DNA from: Roseovarius sp. S88
Lineage (GTDB): Bacteria; Pseudomonadota; Alphaproteobacteria; Rhodobacterales; Rhodobacteraceae
Assembly: GCF_037023735.1 (NCBI RefSeq)
Contig: NZ_CP146069.1
Coordinates: 2,955,501 to 3,019,500, forward strand
Reading direction: 5' to 3'
Length of the DNA: 64,000 nucleotides
Below, piece by piece: positions 9,759-19,590 of this stretch. Each line of letters opens with the position of its first letter. The stretch's first letter is position 1. A program made the position numbers and the translations under genes. The notes beneath the pieces are model-generated. The model was not told where the DNA came from. It searched no databases and saw only the letters and a list, made by a program, of their open reading frames with translations.

Positions 9759-9782
9759 TAGGGTGGGTTTTCAACCCACCTA
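9759..9782. repeat. Short palindromic intergenic repeat
   Basis: An 8-bp inverted repeat, GGTGGGTT and AACCCACC, with a 3-nt loop (9762-9780), embedded in TAGGGTGGGTTTTCAACCCA. It lies between convergent ettA and the BrnA-like gene. The form is like short palindromes commonly scattered between genes in Rhodobacterales. Only one copy is in this window. It could serve both genes as a terminator. Confidence 0.4.
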
Positions 9783-9790
9783 TCCAGCCC

Positions 9791-10162
9791 TCACTCTCCC
9801 ATCCCGTCCCATTCGGCATGGGCCTTGCCCGGCCCGGTGCCAAGCTCAAGCACCTTATTCAGCTGCTTTTCCAGCTCGACATGCCGGGTGATGTGCATTC
9901 GGGCGAAGGTTGACAGAACCGCGTTGATCCGCGCCTGATATCCCACGCCCATGTCGCGAAAGAACTTGGCCACCGACCGGTCGAGGTAGAGAGTCAGCTT
10001 CTGCTTTTTCTCCGTCACCTCCACGTCATGCAAAAGCGAATGCCAGTCCTCCGGCAATTCGTCGCTGATGGCGCGGGGGATCCATTTCTCTTGTGTCAGG
10101 TAAATCAAATTGCGCATCAGCACGTCGCGGCTGGTGCGTTCGATCTTGGACATTCGGGCCAT
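9791..10162 (-). CDS. BrnA-like ribbon-helix-helix antitoxin (orphan)
   Basis: From the ATG at 10162 (MARMSKIERTSRD) the protein has 123 residues. The core KLTLYLDRSVAKFFRDMGVGYQARINAVLSTF matches the BrnA/DUF4415 pattern of a short beta strand then helix with GYQ(A/T)RINAVL, used for DNA binding and toxin neutralisation. GAGGAG lies six bases before this ATG, while an upstream ATG at 10168 abuts it, so 10162 is preferred. No BrnT-type toxin frame lies on either side, so it may be an orphan regulator or solitary antitoxin relic. Confidence 0.65.
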   Translation of the reverse strand: MARMSKIERTSRDVLMRNLIYLTQEKWIPRAISDELPEDWHSLLHDVEVTEKKQKLTLYLDRSVAKFFRDMGVGYQARINAVLSTFARMHITRHVELEKQLNKVLELGTGPGKAHAEWDGMGE

Positions 10163-10404
10163 GGGCATCTCCTCAACTGAGGCACAAGGCTCCCGGTAAA
10201 TCCTTTCAAAATCCTGACCGCACCGATCCGGCACCGACGTGATACCGACGTGGGTTTTTGCCAAAATTTCGCGATTTCCCCTGCGGCTCTTTTGCAACGC
10301 ATATGTGGGATTTCGGCCATTTCACCCGTTTTTGATTTCTAGGACAAAAATTGACCCTTTATTTCTATTGTCCTGCCACCTGTATTTTTTTGAGGGGAAT
10401 CAAT

Positions 10405-10959
10405 ATGATGGACCGTCGTACATTTGTTGCCGCTGGTTTGGCTGCCGTAACCGTGCCTGCCAGCGCTAAATCGTTTGAACTGAATCCGAAATACCGCCCA
10501 CAAACCGTTGATATTTCTAAGAAATATCAACCAGGACAGATGCTTGTCCTTCCTCGCGCGCATTTTCTATATTTCATCGAAGCCCCCGGTCAGGCCCGCC
10601 GTTATGGCGTCGGCGTGGGCCGCGCCGGGCTCGAATTCACCGGCAAAGCCACCATAGACGTCAAAAAGAAATGGCCAACCTGGCGCCCCACCAATGAAAT
10701 GATCGAGCGTGAGCCGCATCTCTACACGAAATTCATCGACAACGACTTCGTTCAACCTGGCGGCCCAGGTAACCCTCTGGGATCACGCGCACTTTACCTG
10801 TTCCAGAACGGCCGCGACACGTATTTCCGAATCCACGGTACCACGGCACCAAAATCCATCGGGCGGTCTGTGTCAAACGGCTGTATCCGCATGATCAATG
10901 AGCACGTTCAGGACCTCTACGAGCGCGTGCCTTTGGGGACTGTTGTAACCGTCCTTTAA
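10405..10959 (+). CDS. L,D-transpeptidase (YkuD family)
   Basis: Exported peptidoglycan cross-linking or lipoprotein-attaching enzyme. The N-terminus MMDRRTFVAAGLAAVTVPASA is a signal peptide with a DRRTF twin-arginine-like start. The YkuD catalytic block is complete: FRIHGTTAP followed by GRSVSNGCIRM, with the nucleophilic Cys. GAGGGG seven bases upstream supports the ATG at 10405. The product has 184 residues, a minimal single-domain form. Whether it forms 3-3 cross-links or anchors proteins cannot be told. Confidence 0.88.
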   Translation: MMDRRTFVAAGLAAVTVPASAKSFELNPKYRPQTVDISKKYQPGQMLVLPRAHFLYFIEAPGQARRYGVGVGRAGLEFTGKATIDVKKKWPTWRPTNEMIEREPHLYTKFIDNDFVQPGGPGNPLGSRALYLFQNGRDTYFRIHGTTAPKSIGRSVSNGCIRMINEHVQDLYERVPLGTVVTVL

Positions 10960-10993
10960 CCACAGCCTGATTGAAAACCCTTGATTAATCGGA

Positions 10994-11019
10994 TCGCGCG
11001 CCTCATATGTGGCGCGCGA
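10994..11019. terminator. Strong GC hairpin between the YkuD gene and cspA
   Basis: A perfect inverted repeat TCGCGCGCC and GGCGCGCGA with an 8-nt loop containing CATATG. It lies 35 bases after the transpeptidase stop and about 110 bases before cspA. No T-run follows. It may end the upstream transcript or belong to the long structured leader that cold-shock mRNAs usually carry. Confidence 0.45.
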
Positions 11020-11129
11020 CGTTACCACTATCGACCATCTGCTCCCTTATCCGGCACAGGCACTCGATCTTGCACTGACACGCCGGGCTGCCGCATTCCG
11101 CGGGCAGCACCATACCAAGGAGAAAACGG

Positions 11130-11336
11130 ATGGCCAGTGGCACCGTAAAATGGTTCAACGCAACTAAAGGCTTCGGCTTTATCGCGCCCGATGATGGCGG
11201 CAAGGACGTGTTTGTACACATCTCCGCCGTTGAGCGCGCAGGTCTGACCGGCCTGAAAGATGACCAAAAGGTTAACTTCGAAATCGAAGCAGGCCGCGAC
11301 GGACGCAGCTCTGCTGCGAACATCGAACTAGCCTAA
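11130..11336 (+). CDS. cspA: Cold-shock protein, CspA family
   Basis: A 68-residue single cold-shock domain that binds single-stranded nucleic acid and acts as an RNA chaperone. Both RNP motifs are present: [10 protein letters not shown] (RNP1-like) and DVFVHISAV (RNP2). The start [16 protein letters not shown] is typical, with AAGGAG just upstream. The roughly 110-base leader after the preceding hairpin would fit thermosensitive regulation, though this is inferred from family precedent. A strong terminator follows. Several csp paralogues usually exist per genome, so the symbol is family-level. Confidence 0.93.
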   Translation: MASGTVKWFNATKGFGFIAPDDGGKDVFVHISAVERAGLTGLKDDQKVNFEIEAGRDGRSSAANIELA

Positions 11337-11360
11337 TATAAGCGTTTGAATTAAAATACG

Positions 11361-11386
11361 AAAAGGCCCCGCAGGGGCCTTTTTTA
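11361..11386 (+). terminator. Rho-independent terminator of cspA
   Basis: Stem AAAGGCCCC and GGGGCCTTT with loop GCA, followed by a run of six Ts, 24 bases after the cspA stop. It also separates cspA from convergent tesA. Confidence 0.9.
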
Positions 11387-11396
11387 CGTTTAATCC

Positions 11397-12071
11397 TTAC
11401 TCGATTTCGCCGATCAATTCTTGCACGATGGGCCCCATCCCCTCAACAATCTGCGCGACACCCTCAGCATTGGGGTGGATGCCATCGGCCTGAAAGAACT
11501 CTTGCAACTCAGACGGCTGGCCCTCCCCCAAGCCAGTGAAAAAGCTTTGAAGATAAAGCACATCAAACTGCTCTGCGAGATCGGGGTAGATAGCATCAAA
11601 TGCGGCTTTGTACTGGACCCCGTAATTGCCGGGCGCGGGCAGTCCTACAAGCAAAACAGGCAGATCACGCGACGCCGCCACCTCCAGAATCCTTGTCAGA
11701 TTGGTGCGTGCAACCTCAGGTGCGATACCACGCAGCATGTCGTTGCCTCCCAGCGCCACGATCATCGCGTCCACCTCCGGCGTCAGGCTCCACTCGACCC
11801 GCGCTGCGCCACCGGCTGTGGTATCGCCAGAGACACCTCCGTTGATCAGCGTCACCTCGTCCCCATGTTCCACCAGCCAATCCTGCAACTTCGGAACAAA
11901 CCCGTTCTCAGCGGGCAAACCATACCCTTGGGTCAGGCTGTCCCCTAAGGCCAGAACCGTAACAGGCTCCGCCCAGGCAGGGGCTCCCGTCAAAACAAAG
12001 GCCAACGCCTTGCCGCGCAGCGCGCGCACCCCATATGTCAGAAAACCTTTCAAAAACAGGCGCAATCCCAT
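11397..12071 (-). CDS. tesA: Periplasmic arylesterase/thioesterase I (SGNH/GDSL hydrolase)
   Basis: A 224-residue SGNH hydrolase. Block I is LALGDSLTQGYGLP with the catalytic Ser, block II VSGDTTAGG, block III ALGGNDMLRG, and block V DGIHPNAEG with the catalytic Asp and His. The N-terminus MGLRLFLKGFLTYGVRALRGK runs into a hydrophobic stretch ending APAWA, a signal peptide. The gene is divergent from ybbA, as in many proteobacteria. Its ATG (12069-12071) overlaps the ybbA ATG (12070-12072) in the palindrome CATG, so each promoter must lie inside the other gene. Confidence 0.9.
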   Translation of the reverse strand: MGLRLFLKGFLTYGVRALRGKALAFVLTGAPAWAEPVTVLALGDSLTQGYGLPAENGFVPKLQDWLVEHGDEVTLINGGVSGDTTAGGAARVEWSLTPEVDAMIVALGGNDMLRGIAPEVARTNLTRILEVAASRDLPVLLVGLPAPGNYGVQYKAAFDAIYPDLAEQFDVLYLQSFFTGLGEGQPSELQEFFQADGIHPNAEGVAQIVEGMGPIVQELIGEIE

Positions 12072-12765
12072 GACAGATCCCGTGTTGTCGCTTCGCTCTG
12101 CTGCATTGGCGCTGGAGGGCAATGCAGGTCTTGTTCGGATACTTGACGCGATCTCGCTGGATGTCCACCGGGGCGACACGCTTAGTCTCGTGGGGCCGTC
12201 CGGGTCCGGCAAGTCCTCGCTTTTGATGCTGATGGGCGGGCTGGAACGCGCCACAGGCGGGTCCGTGCACGCCTTGGGGCATGATCTTTCCGTAATGAGT
12301 GAAGACGCTTTGGCCCGCCTACGGCGTGATCACATCGGCGTGGTGTTTCAGTCTTTTCACCTGATCCCGACCATGACAGCATTGGAAAACGTGGCCACGC
12401 CACTTGAACTGGCTGGGCGCAAGGATGCCTTTGCACGAGCTGAAGAAGAACTGCAGGCTGTGGGCCTTGGCGAACGTTTGGGGCATTACCCGTCACAACT
12501 CTCCGGCGGCGAGCAGCAACGCGTCGCCCTTGCCCGTGCCGCAGCTCCTCGGCCGGACATCCTTTTTGCAGATGAACCTACGGGCAATCTGGACAGCCAC
12601 ACCGGAGCCGACATCGTCAACCTATTGTTTGATCTGCAAAAACGCCATGGAGCCACGCTTGTTCTGGTGACGCATGACGCTGGATTGGCAGCCCAATGCG
12701 CGCGGCAAATTACCTTGCGAGACGGTCAGATCGAAACCTATTCTGACAAGGTCGTCGCGGAATGA
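12070..12765 (+). CDS. ybbA: ABC transporter ATP-binding protein YbbA (LolD-like)
   Basis: A 231-residue MacB/LolD-type ATPase with Walker A GPSGSGKSS, signature LSGGEQQRVALARA and Walker B ILFADEPTGNLD. The reading frame stays open far upstream through tesA, but family length and the start MTDPVLSLRSAAL fix the start at 12070. It ends in a 4-bp ATGA overlap with the permease gene, so the two are translationally coupled. The tesA/ybbA/ybbP neighbourhood is conserved; the substrate, presumably lipid or lipid-linked, is not established. Confidence 0.9.
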   Translation: MTDPVLSLRSAALALEGNAGLVRILDAISLDVHRGDTLSLVGPSGSGKSSLLMLMGGLERATGGSVHALGHDLSVMSEDALARLRRDHIGVVFQSFHLIPTMTALENVATPLELAGRKDAFARAEEELQAVGLGERLGHYPSQLSGGEQQRVALARAAAPRPDILFADEPTGNLDSHTGADIVNLLFDLQKRHGATLVLVTHDAGLAAQCARQITLRDGQIETYSDKVVAE

Positions 12766-15278
12766 GCATCGCCCTCGCCGCCCGGTTCGCCGCACGCGAA
12801 ATGCGCGGCGGCTTTCACGGGTTCCGCATCTTTCTGGCCTGTGTGATCCTCGGGGTCGCCGCCATAGCCGCCGTGGGTACGGTGCGCGAAAGCATCGCGC
12901 GCGGGCTGGCCGCCGAGGGTGCTCAACTCTTGGGCGGAGATGCCGAAATAGAGCTGACCTACCGCTTTGCCACTGAGGCTGAGCGTGCCTGGATGGACGG
13001 CGTCGCCACGCGCGTCTCGGAGATTGCCGACTTTCGATCCATGGCCGTGGCACAGGACGAAAGCCGCAGCCTGACACAGGTGAAGGCCGTGGATGATCTT
13101 TACCCTTTGATCGGTCAGGTGGCGTTGGAGCCTGACATGCCTCTGGCAGAGGCCTTGGCTGGGGACGGCACCAACCCGGGTGTGGTGATGCATCCCACAC
13201 TGGCAGATCGCTTGGGGCTCGCACCCGGTGACATCGTGCGGCTGGGCGAGACAGCGTTCAAATTAACCGCGCTGATCCAACGCGAACCTGACACGCGCAC
13301 AGCCGGCTTTGGGCTAGGCCCCCGCAGTATCGTCAAACGGGAGGCACTGGAAGGCTCCGGGCTGCTCGCGCCCGGTACGCTCTTTTCCACGCATTACCGG
13401 CTTGATTTGCTGCCCGATGCTGACCTCTCGGCACTTGCATCCCAAGCTGAATCGGCCCTGGACGGCAGCGGCATGCGTTGGAGCGATGCTCGCAACGGCG
13501 CGCCGGGCGTGGCTGTTTTTGTCGACCGCTTGGGTGCCTTCCTGATCCTTGTCGGCCTATCTGGCTTGGCGGTCGGCGGCGTTGGCATTTCCGCCGCCTT
13601 GCGCGCCTATCTGGCAGGCAAAACCAAGGTGATTGCTGTGCTGCGGACACTCGGTGCCGATCAGCGCACAATCTTCCTGACTTACCTCATACAAGTCAGC
13701 GTTCTGGCGGCCATTGGCATCGTCGCAGGGCTCGCACTGGGTGTAGGGACCCCCGTCGTGCTGGCCTCACTTCTTGAGGCCCGCCTGCCCGTGCCTGCGA
13801 TCTTTGCACCCTACCCCAAGCCGATGATCGAGGCCGCAACCTACAGCGTTCTGACCGTGCTCATCTTCACGCTCTGGCCGCTCGCACGCGCGCGAAACGT
13901 GCGCCCTGCGGCTCTCTATCGAGACGGCAGCGACAGCCTGCAGCACCCCGGCATGTTCACCGTATTGGCCATCGGCGCGCTGATCGCATTGTTGCTATGG
14001 CTGGCCAGTTGGTTTTCCGGGAACACAGCGCTCACAATGTGGACAGCAGGCGGCATCGCTGGCGCGCTTGTGGTTCTTGCGCTGGCCGGTCAAGCGATCC
14101 GGGCACTCAGCCGCTTTCTGCGCCCCAGAACACGCGGGCGCGTGGCCCTGAGCTGGGCCTTGGCCGCGATCTCCGGCCCAGGCAGCACGGCAAGCGCAGT
14201 TGTTTTGTCACTCGGCCTCGGGCTGAGCGTGCTGGCTGCTGTGGCACAGATCGACCGAAACCTGCGCGACGCCATCTCGCGTGATCTGCCGACGCGCGCG
14301 CCGAGCTATTTCTTTGTCGATATTCAGCGTGATCAGATGCCTGGCTTTGAGGCCAGGCTGGAGGCCGACGACGGCGTCACACGTGTGGACGCGGCTCCAA
14401 TGCTGCGAGGGATCATCACGCAAATCAACGGCAAACCAGCATCCGAGACCGCAGGCGATCACTGGGTTCTCGAAGGCGACAGAGGTGTCAGCTACGCCGC
14501 CGCTCTGCCCAAGCGAAGTACCCTGACAGATGGCACTTGGTGGGCAGACGATTATACCGGCACACCACAAGTCAGCTTTGCCGCCGAAGAAGGTACCGAG
14601 ATGGGGCTGAAGCTTGGGGACACTGTCACGGTCAACATTCTTGGCCGGGACCTGACGGCGGAAATCACGTCCTTCCGCGAGGTCGATTTTTCCAGCGCAG
14701 GCATGGGATTCATCATGATCATGAACGAAGCCGCCTTGGTCAATGCACCGCACAGCTATATCGCCACGGTGTATGCCGAAGAGGTGTCAGAAACACCGAT
14801 CCTACGCGACCTCACCAAGCAGTTTCCCAACATCACTGCCATCTCCGTGCGGGATGCGGTGGACCAGGTTAGCAACCTGCTGGCCGGTCTTGCCTCAGCC
14901 ACGGCATGGGGGGCCGCAGCGACCCTCCTCACCGGCTTTCTGGTCCTCATCGGGGCCGCTGCCGCGGATCAGCGTGCCCGCAGCTATGAGGCCGCGATCC
15001 TGAAAACCCTTGGCGCCAGCCGCGCGCGCATCCTGTGGGGCCTGACCCTGCGCGCCAGTCTTCTGGGTGCAGCCGCAGGCATTGTCGCACTTGGAGCAGG
15101 CCTTTCCGGAGCCTGGGCTGTCAGCCACTACATCATGGAAACGAGCTTTGCGGTTGACTGGCCCTCCGGGCTGGGTGTCGTTTTAGGCGGCGCACTGATC
15201 AGCCTTTTGGCTGGGCTGGCCTTCGCCATTGGTCCGATGTCCTCCCGCCCGGCTCAGGTGTTGCGCGCGCAAGAGTAG
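12762..15278 (+). CDS. ybbP: FtsX-like ABC permease YbbP
   Basis: An 838-residue inner-membrane permease with a first TM helix at about 22-45 (FLACVILGVAAIAAVGTV), a large periplasmic domain, and two FtsX domains with TM clusters around residues 255-400 and 695-830. A further TM block lies near 400-520. The arrangement is that of YbbP/MacB-like type VII ABC systems, which use ATP for mechanical work at the membrane rather than classical transport. It overlaps ybbA by 4 bp. Substrate unknown. Confidence 0.88.
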   Translation: MSIALAARFAAREMRGGFHGFRIFLACVILGVAAIAAVGTVRESIARGLAAEGAQLLGGDAEIELTYRFATEAERAWMDGVATRVSEIADFRSMAVAQDESRSLTQVKAVDDLYPLIGQVALEPDMPLAEALAGDGTNPGVVMHPTLADRLGLAPGDIVRLGETAFKLTALIQREPDTRTAGFGLGPRSIVKREALEGSGLLAPGTLFSTHYRLDLLPDADLSALASQAESALDGSGMRWSDARNGAPGVAVFVDRLGAFLILVGLSGLAVGGVGISAALRAYLAGKTKVIAVLRTLGADQRTIFLTYLIQVSVLAAIGIVAGLALGVGTPVVLASLLEARLPVPAIFAPYPKPMIEAATYSVLTVLIFTLWPLARARNVRPAALYRDGSDSLQHPGMFTVLAIGALIALLLWLASWFSGNTALTMWTAGGIAGALVVLALAGQAIRALSRFLRPRTRGRVALSWALAAISGPGSTASAVVLSLGLGLSVLAAVAQIDRNLRDAISRDLPTRAPSYFFVDIQRDQMPGFEARLEADDGVTRVDAAPMLRGIITQINGKPASETAGDHWVLEGDRGVSYAAALPKRSTLTDGTWWADDYTGTPQVSFAAEEGTEMGLKLGDTVTVNILGRDLTAEITSFREVDFSSAGMGFIMIMNEAALVNAPHSYIATVYAEEVSETPILRDLTKQFPNITAISVRDAVDQVSNLLAGLASATAWGAAATLLTGFLVLIGAAAADQRARSYEAAILKTLGASRARILWGLTLRASLLGAAAGIVALGAGLSGAWAVSHYIMETSFAVDWPSGLGVVLGGALISLLAGLAFAIGPMSSRPAQVLRAQE

Positions 15279-15364
15279 CAAACCGCGCGGTGCGTCCACA
15301 GCTTCTTGATTTTTGGCAGGTCGAATGCGATGCCAATGCAAAACCCGCCCGGACGGAGTCGTCA

Positions 15365-16252
15365 ATGGAACCGAATATGGCAGACAGTTTGCCCATTCCG
15401 CTCACATCACCTTTGAGTTCTGCGCAGAAAACCAGCCTGATCAACCTGGTGCGTCGCGCCGCCAAAGCCGAGATCCTGCCACGCTTTCGCAATCTGGGTT
15501 CTGGTGATGTGGCAACCAAATCGGGCCGCCATGATCTTGTGACCGAAGCTGATACCGCCGCAGAAGCCATGCTGGCGCGCGGCATTCAGTCCATGTTTCC
15601 TCATGCGCTTGTGGTGGGCGAAGAAGCCGCAACCGCAGATCCAGAACTGCGCAACAAGATTGGCGACGCGGAACTGGCCTTCATCCTAGATCCGGTCGAC
15701 GGCACGTGGAATTTTGCGCACGGGCTGGGTATTTTTGGCGTGATCCTGTCGGTTACTCGGTTTGGCAAGCCGGTCTTTGGGATGCTCTATGATCCGCTCG
15801 CCGACGACTGGATAAGCGCTGAGGAAGACGGTCAGGCCGAGTTTACGCGCGCCATTGGGACAACGCGCCTTCTCACCGTCTCAGACGGTGGCGAACTTGG
15901 CGACCTGTCCGGTTTCACACATTACAACTACCTCCCGCAGGAGGCGAAACCCAGCGTGGCGCGCGCTCTGCCCGATCTGGGACGCTCTACGTCTCTGCAA
16001 TGCTCTTGCCATGAGTATCGCGTAATCGCACGAGGTGGCGCTGATTTCCTGCTCTCCGGCACTTTGAATCCATGGGACCACGCCGCAGGTATTCTGATTT
16101 GCCAACGTGCAGGCGGCGTGGCGCGCATGCTGAATGGCGACGACTACACCGCTACAGTCAGCGAAGGTTATATCCTGGCCGCCTCAAACGAGGCGACCTG
16201 GGAAAAGCTCCGCGATCATTTCGCGTTCTTGTTAGACGACGCCAAGGCCTGA
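15365..16252 (+). CDS. Inositol monophosphatase-family phosphatase (histidinol-phosphatase-like)
   Basis: A 295-residue IMPase-fold phosphatase that hydrolyses a phosphate monoester with Mg2+. Metal and catalytic blocks are clear: VTEADTAAE, VVGEEAA, DPVDGTWNFAHG and the C-terminal WDHAAG. The ATG at 15365 (MEPNMADSLPIPL) has GGAG upstream; a GTG or ATG further up to 15290 is possible but not family-like. Members of this family act on inositol-1-phosphate, histidinol phosphate or PAP, and the sequence alone does not decide. It is convergent with gcvP, one base apart. Confidence 0.85.
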   Translation: MEPNMADSLPIPLTSPLSSAQKTSLINLVRRAAKAEILPRFRNLGSGDVATKSGRHDLVTEADTAAEAMLARGIQSMFPHALVVGEEAATADPELRNKIGDAELAFILDPVDGTWNFAHGLGIFGVILSVTRFGKPVFGMLYDPLADDWISAEEDGQAEFTRAIGTTRLLTVSDGGELGDLSGFTHYNYLPQEAKPSVARALPDLGRSTSLQCSCHEYRVIARGGADFLLSGTLNPWDHAAGILICQRAGGVARMLNGDDYTATVSEGYILAASNEATWEKLRDHFAFLLDDAKA

Positions 16253-16253
16253 C

Positions 16254-19103
16254 TTACTCTGCCGCTTCCGCATAGTCTTCCATCGGTGGGCACGTGCAGA
16301 CGAGATGCCGGTCGCCATAGACATTGTCGACCCGGTTGACCGGTGGCCAGTATTTGTCCACGCGAAACGCACCCGGCGGAAAACAGGCCTGTTCGCGGCT
16401 GTAGGGCCGATCCCATTCGCGTACCAGATCCTCCATCGTGTGAGGCGCATTGCGCATCGGGTTGTTCTCGCGATCAATGCGTCCTTCTTCGATATCGGCA
16501 ATCTCGGCCCGGATCGCGAGCATCGCATCGCAGAACCGATCCAGCTCGGCTTTGGTTTCTGACTCGGTCGGCTCGATCATCAGAGTTCCTGCCACAGGCC
16601 AGCTCATCGTCGGCGCGTGAAAGCCGTTGTCGATCAAGCGCTTAGCGACATCATCTACGCTGACATCCGCGCTTTCCGCAAAGGGACGCGTGTCGATGAT
16701 ACATTCATGCGCCACTCGGCCCTGCCCGCCCTTGTAGAGCACGCTGTAAGCCCCTTCGAGACGTTTGGCGATGTAGTTGGCATTGAGGATCGCCACCCGT
16801 GTTGCTTGCGTCAGGCCCTCACCTCCCATCAACAGGATATAGGCCCAGCTGATCGGCAAGATCGACGCAGACCCATACGGAGCCGCCGACACCGGCCCCT
16901 CGGCACCACCGTCATTCGGATGCCCCGGCAAATGTGGCGCGAGATGTGCCTTCACACCGATCGGCCCCATGCCTGGGCCACCGCCTCCATGCGGAATGCA
17001 GAAAGTTTTGTGCAGATTGAGGTGGCTCACATCGCCGCCTAGGTCACCGGGCCGCGACAGACCCACCATCGCATTGAGATTGGCCCCATCGATATAGACC
17101 TGCCCACCATGTTCATGCGTGATCTTACACACATCAATCACGGTCTCTTCAAAAACCCCATGGGTCGACGGATAGGTGATCATGCACCCGGCAAGATTGT
17201 CGGCGTGCTGCTCTGCCTTGGCGCGGAAATCCTCCAGATCAATGTCACCATTTTCGGCGGATTTGACCGGCACCACCTGCCAGCCCACCATCTGCGCACT
17301 GGCCGGATTGGTGCCATGTGCGCTCATCGGAATGAGGCACACGTTGCGATGCCCCTCGCCATTGGCCCGGTGATAGGCCGAAATCGTCAGAAGCCCGGCA
17401 TACTCGCCCTGCGCACCTGAATTGGGCTGCATCGACATATCATCATAGCCAGTAATCTCACAGAGCTTGGCGCTCAGATCATTGATCAGCTCATGATACC
17501 CCTGCGCCTGATCCAAAGGCGCGAAAGGATGCAGCCGCGAAAACTCCCGCCAGCTCACCGGCATCATCTCGGCGGCTGCATTGAGCTTCATCGTACATGA
17601 CCCCAAAGGGATCATTGCGCGGTCCAACGCCAGATCCCGGTCCGCCAGACGGCGCATGTAACGCATCATTTCGGTTTCGGCCCGGTTCATATGGAAAATC
17701 GGATGCGTCAGGAAATCCGACCGCCGGTGCATCTTGTCCGGCACGCGGTACTCTGGCTTAAAGTCGTTGTCGCGGCGCGGGATGCCAAAGGCCCGCCAGA
17801 CCGCTTCGATATTCTTGGGCCGTGTTGCCTCATCGAGCGTGATACCCACCCGACGCTCACCGACTTTGCGCAGGTTCAGCCCTTCGTCTACCGCTGACTT
17901 GAGCACAGCCGCCTGTAACGGCCCCACATCCACCGTAATTGTGTCAAAGAACGATTTGGGATCGACCTTGAACCCCGCCTCTTCCAGCCCCCGCGCCAAC
18001 CGCACGGTTTTTCGGTGAATCCGCTGTGCAATCGCCTTGAGCCCCTTGGGCCCATGGAACACCGCATACATCGAGGCCATCACGGCCAGCAAAGCCTGCG
18101 CCGTGCAGACATTCGACGTGGCCTTTTCGCGCCGGATATGTTGCTCTCGGGTCTGCAGGCTCAGCCGATATGCGCGGTTGCCATGGCTGTCGATGCTCAC
18201 CCCGACAATACGGCCCGGCATCGCACGCTTATAGGCATCGCGACAGGCCATATAGGCCGCATGCGGGCCACCATAGCCCATCGGCACACCAAAGCGCTGC
18301 GCGCTGCCCACCGCAATATCCGCCCCCATCGCACCGGGTTCTTTCAACAGCGTCAGCGCCAGAGGATCAGCCGAGACGATGCCCACCGCCTTCTCAGCAT
18401 GAAGCTTGGCGATATGATCTGTGAAGTCGCGCACATGGCCATAGCTGCCGGGATATTGAAACAGCGCGCCAAAGACCTTGGTTGCATCCATTTTATCGGG
18501 GTTGCCGACAATCACCTTGATGCCCAAAGGCGCGGCCCTTGTCTTGATCACGGCGATATTCTGAGGGTGGCAATCGCGGTCCACGAAAAACGCATTGGCC
18601 TTGGATTTCGCCACCCGCTGCGCCATGGTCATGGCCTCTGCACAGGCCGTGGCCTCATCCAGTAGCGAGGCATTGGCAATCTCCAGCCCCGTGAGATCCG
18701 AAATCATCGTCTGGAAATTCAACAGCGCCTCAAGCCGGCCCTGACTGATCTCAGGCTGATAGGGGGTATATGCTGTATACCAGGCTGGGTTTTCCAGAAT
18801 ATTGCGTTGAATCGCCGGGGGCGTGACCGTGCCGTGATAGCCCTGCCCGATCATGCTCACCAAAACCTTGTTCTTCGCCGCCGTGACACGCATATGGTGC
18901 ATCAACTCACGCTCAGATTTCGGTTTGCCAAAATCCAGCTTCGACTTCTGGCGGATCGACGCTGGAACCGTCTCGTCGATCAACTGATCCAACGTGTCAA
19001 CTCCAAGCGTTGACAGCATCTCGTCCATTTCCTCAGGCGAGGGGCCAATATGCCTGCGATTGGCAAAATCATACGGCAAATAGTCAATCGGTTTAAACGC
19101 CAT
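16254..19103 (-). CDS. gcvP: Glycine dehydrogenase (decarboxylating), P-protein
   Basis: The PLP enzyme of the glycine cleavage system. It decarboxylates glycine and passes aminomethyl to the lipoyl arm of GcvH. At 949 residues it is the full-length fused type. The PLP lysine is in [17 protein letters not shown], with the companion motif [11 protein letters not shown]. The N-terminal half carries RRHIGPS and the [16 protein letters not shown] block. It is the third gene of the gcvT-gcvH-gcvP operon, after a 109-bp spacer that contains hairpins. Confidence 0.96.
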   Translation of the reverse strand: MAFKPIDYLPYDFANRRHIGPSPEEMDEMLSTLGVDTLDQLIDETVPASIRQKSKLDFGKPKSERELMHHMRVTAAKNKVLVSMIGQGYHGTVTPPAIQRNILENPAWYTAYTPYQPEISQGRLEALLNFQTMISDLTGLEIANASLLDEATACAEAMTMAQRVAKSKANAFFVDRDCHPQNIAVIKTRAAPLGIKVIVGNPDKMDATKVFGALFQYPGSYGHVRDFTDHIAKLHAEKAVGIVSADPLALTLLKEPGAMGADIAVGSAQRFGVPMGYGGPHAAYMACRDAYKRAMPGRIVGVSIDSHGNRAYRLSLQTREQHIRREKATSNVCTAQALLAVMASMYAVFHGPKGLKAIAQRIHRKTVRLARGLEEAGFKVDPKSFFDTITVDVGPLQAAVLKSAVDEGLNLRKVGERRVGITLDEATRPKNIEAVWRAFGIPRRDNDFKPEYRVPDKMHRRSDFLTHPIFHMNRAETEMMRYMRRLADRDLALDRAMIPLGSCTMKLNAAAEMMPVSWREFSRLHPFAPLDQAQGYHELINDLSAKLCEITGYDDMSMQPNSGAQGEYAGLLTISAYHRANGEGHRNVCLIPMSAHGTNPASAQMVGWQVVPVKSAENGDIDLEDFRAKAEQHADNLAGCMITYPSTHGVFEETVIDVCKITHEHGGQVYIDGANLNAMVGLSRPGDLGGDVSHLNLHKTFCIPHGGGGPGMGPIGVKAHLAPHLPGHPNDGGAEGPVSAAPYGSASILPISWAYILLMGGEGLTQATRVAILNANYIAKRLEGAYSVLYKGGQGRVAHECIIDTRPFAESADVSVDDVAKRLIDNGFHAPTMSWPVAGTLMIEPTESETKAELDRFCDAMLAIRAEIADIEEGRIDRENNPMRNAPHTMEDLVREWDRPYSREQACFPPGAFRVDKYWPPVNRVDNVYGDRHLVCTCPPMEDYAEAAE

Positions 19104-19161
19104 GTCTTTCTCCCATTGCGAAAATCAGTGGCACCACGCTGTCTTTCATCGTTCTCAAAAT

Positions 19162-19199
19162 ACTCCCGCCGGAGGCGTAAAAATCTTTGCAAGATTTTT
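19162..19199. repeat. Hairpin-bearing spacer between gcvH and gcvP
   Basis: Two inverted repeats lie side by side. ACTCCCGCCGGAGGC (CTCC/GGAG) resembles a short palindrome often seen between Rhodobacterales genes. AAAAATCTT-TGC-AAGATTTTT is a 9-bp perfect stem at 19179-19199 that ends in Ts on either strand. On the minus strand this lies between gcvH and gcvP, so it could partly terminate or process the gcvTH transcript. Confidence 0.5.
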
Positions 19200-19212
19200 C
19201 CCGGAGCGAAAG

Positions 19213-19572
19213 TCAGCCGATAAAGCTCTTATATCCCGCCTCATCCATATAATCGGCCATCTGACCAGGATCGCTCGGTTTCACCTTGAAGAACCACCCA
19301 TCCCCCATCGGATCCTCATTGACCTTGCTTGGCTCATCCACAATCGCCTCGTTCACCTCGACAATCTCGCCGTCGATCGGGGCCAGAATGTCTGAGGCGG
19401 CTTTGACGCTTTCAATCACGACTACCTCTTCATCTTTGGTCACCTCGGTGCCGACCTCCGGCAACTCGACAAATACGATATCGCCCAGCTGTTCGGCGGC
19501 ATGATCTGTGATGCCAACGGTCACGACACCATCATCATCCTGCAACCACTCATGTTCTTCTGTGAATTTCAT
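19213..19572 (-). CDS. gcvH: Glycine cleavage system H protein (lipoyl carrier)
   Basis: A 119-residue lipoyl-domain protein that shuttles the aminomethyl group from GcvP to GcvT. The lipoylated lysine is K58 in [13 protein letters not shown]-terminus [10 protein letters not shown] is canonical. It lies 18 bp after gcvT, with GGAGAGAG as ribosome binding site, and 109 bp before gcvP. Confidence 0.96.
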   Translation of the reverse strand: MKFTEEHEWLQDDDGVVTVGITDHAAEQLGDIVFVELPEVGTEVTKDEEVVVIESVKAASDILAPIDGEIVEVNEAIVDEPSKVNEDPMGDGWFFKVKPSDPGQMADYMDEAGYKSFIG

Positions 19573-19590
19573 AGGCTCTCTCCTTGGTCT

